DNA of 6,861 bases from Clostridiales bacterium (GTDB lineage Bacteria; Bacillota; Clostridia; Oscillospirales; Oscillospiraceae), in the NCBI GenBank assembly GCA_003516765.1, contig DPCD01000128.1, forward strand, positions 1 through 6,861. Direction: 5' to 3'. Each line of letters begins with the position of its first letter. Position 1 is the first letter of the stretch. Under the pieces are notes generated by a model that did not search any database, was not told the DNA's origin, and saw nothing but the letters and a program-made list of their open reading frames with translations. This document shows positions 6,704 to 6,861 of the stretch, in pieces. Both the position numbers and the translations under genes were made by a program.

Positions 6704-6728
6704 CAAGCGCAGATTGGAATCCTATAAT
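6700..6728 (+). promoter_or_regulatory. consensus sigma-A promoter for the rightward gene
   Basis: TTGACA (6700-6705) and TATAAT (6723-6728) match the sigma-A/sigma-70 consensus perfectly with the ideal 17-base spacer. Transcription should start near 6735, about 76 bases before the ATG at 6811. Such a strong core promoter often needs repression or post-initiation control, in keeping with the palindrome and leader hairpin that follow. Confidence 0.88.
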
Positions 6729-6732
6729 CTCA

Positions 6733-6745
6733 GTGGTTAAACTAC
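6733..6745. promoter_or_regulatory. palindrome at the predicted transcription start, candidate operator
   Basis: GTGGTT and AACTAC flank a central A; the halves are reverse complements apart from one position. It covers the expected start site of the consensus promoter, where a bound repressor would block initiation. It has no room for an RNA loop, so a DNA-level role is more likely. No regulator gene is visible to assign to it. Confidence 0.35.
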
Positions 6746-6758
6746 TTGAACCGATCTT

Positions 6759-6802
6759 TCCTGTGCGGACGCAAGGTCCGCGTCAAGGCATGCCACAGGA
6801 GG
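6759..6802 (+). promoter_or_regulatory. structured 5' leader that can mask the ribosome binding site
   Basis: In the predicted transcript, GCGGAC (6765-6770) pairs perfectly with GTCCGC (6776-6781) around a GCAAG loop. Around it, TCCTGTG (6759-6765) is complementary to CACAGGA (6794-6800); these two helices compete only for G6765. The 3' arm of the outer helix includes the first four bases of the AGGAGG ribosome site (6797-6802). A self-complementary GGCATGCC (6787-6794) lies between. This could reduce or switch translation. I do not match it to a known riboswitch class. Confidence 0.45.
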
Positions 6803-6810
6803 AATTACAA

Positions 6811-6861
6811 ATGAAATATGTTCCCATGCAGACCGGAATGTGGGCAGTATTTGCCGGCTCG
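6811..6861 (+). CDS. start of an unidentified rightward gene; continues outside window
   Basis: Only 17 codons are present, beginning MKYVPMQTGM and ending in a hydrophobic run (WAVFAGS) at the window edge. A perfect AGGAGG (6797-6802) lies eight bases before the ATG, and the consensus promoter at 6700-6728 lies upstream, so a real and probably well expressed gene starts here. The short sequence is not enough to name a family; the hydrophobic turn at residues 11-16 could open a membrane segment or a buried strand. It is transcribed divergently from the unknown-protein/HAD operon and may share its control region. Confidence 0.75.
   Translation, partial: MKYVPMQTGMWAVFAGS

Noticed and set aside
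6767..6776. GGACGCAAGG in the rightward leader recalls the GGACGCAAAGCC segment of c-di-GMP-I (GEMM) riboswitches.
   Set aside because: The other conserved parts of that aptamer are missing and the leader is too short; here the bases form a simple local hairpin.
1..6861. CRISPR arrays, insertion sequences, tRNA genes, phage or conjugation genes.
   Set aside because: I found no regularly spaced repeats, transposase-like frames, terminal inverted repeats of element size, or tRNA-like folds by reading; gene packing is that of an ordinary chromosome region.

Overview
The window looks like chromosomal DNA of a moderately GC-rich Clostridia-type Firmicute. The evidence is sigma-A-like promoters, AGGAGG-type ribosome binding sites, tightly packed genes with ATGA stop/start overlaps, a KdpD-type kinase without the large N-terminal KdpD module, and a BmrCD/TM287-288-type heterodimeric ABC exporter. 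I see no mobile element, CRISPR array, tRNA or rRNA, and base composition looks even, so there is no sign of recent transfer.

Layout: almost everything reads on the minus strand, from right to left. From a promoter near 6649-6676 comes a two-gene unit: a 488-residue protein of unknown function (6601-5135; SUKH/SMI1-like N-terminal region and an IGGADGP motif near the C terminus), overlapped by ATGA with a HAD-family phosphatase (5138-4476). A terminator-like hairpin (4426-4462) closes this unit. Next is the ABC exporter pair: subunit A (4378-2570, GTG start, degenerate ATPase site) and subunit B (2573-750, intact catalytic glutamate), also joined by ATGA and closed by a clear intrinsic terminator (713-745). 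A 147-base gap holds this terminator and three GTTAA-type repeats in 11-bp register. It leads to a sensor histidine kinase (602 to beyond position 1) with a DUF4118-like membrane domain.

At the right end, a consensus plus-strand promoter (TTGACA-17-TATAAT) diverges from the minus-strand operon promoter. It drives a gene starting at 6811, of which only 17 codons are in the window. The space between and just after these promoters is rich in signals: an inverted repeat touching both -35 boxes, a palindrome at the predicted transcription start, and a leader hairpin that can pair with part of the ribosome binding site.

The exporter probably moves drugs, lipids or peptides outward; its substrate cannot be read from sequence. 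The kinase gene follows its own regulatory gap, so a working link with the exporter is only possible. Nothing here is clearly a new system. The least explained items are the 488-residue protein and the regulatory region at the right end.
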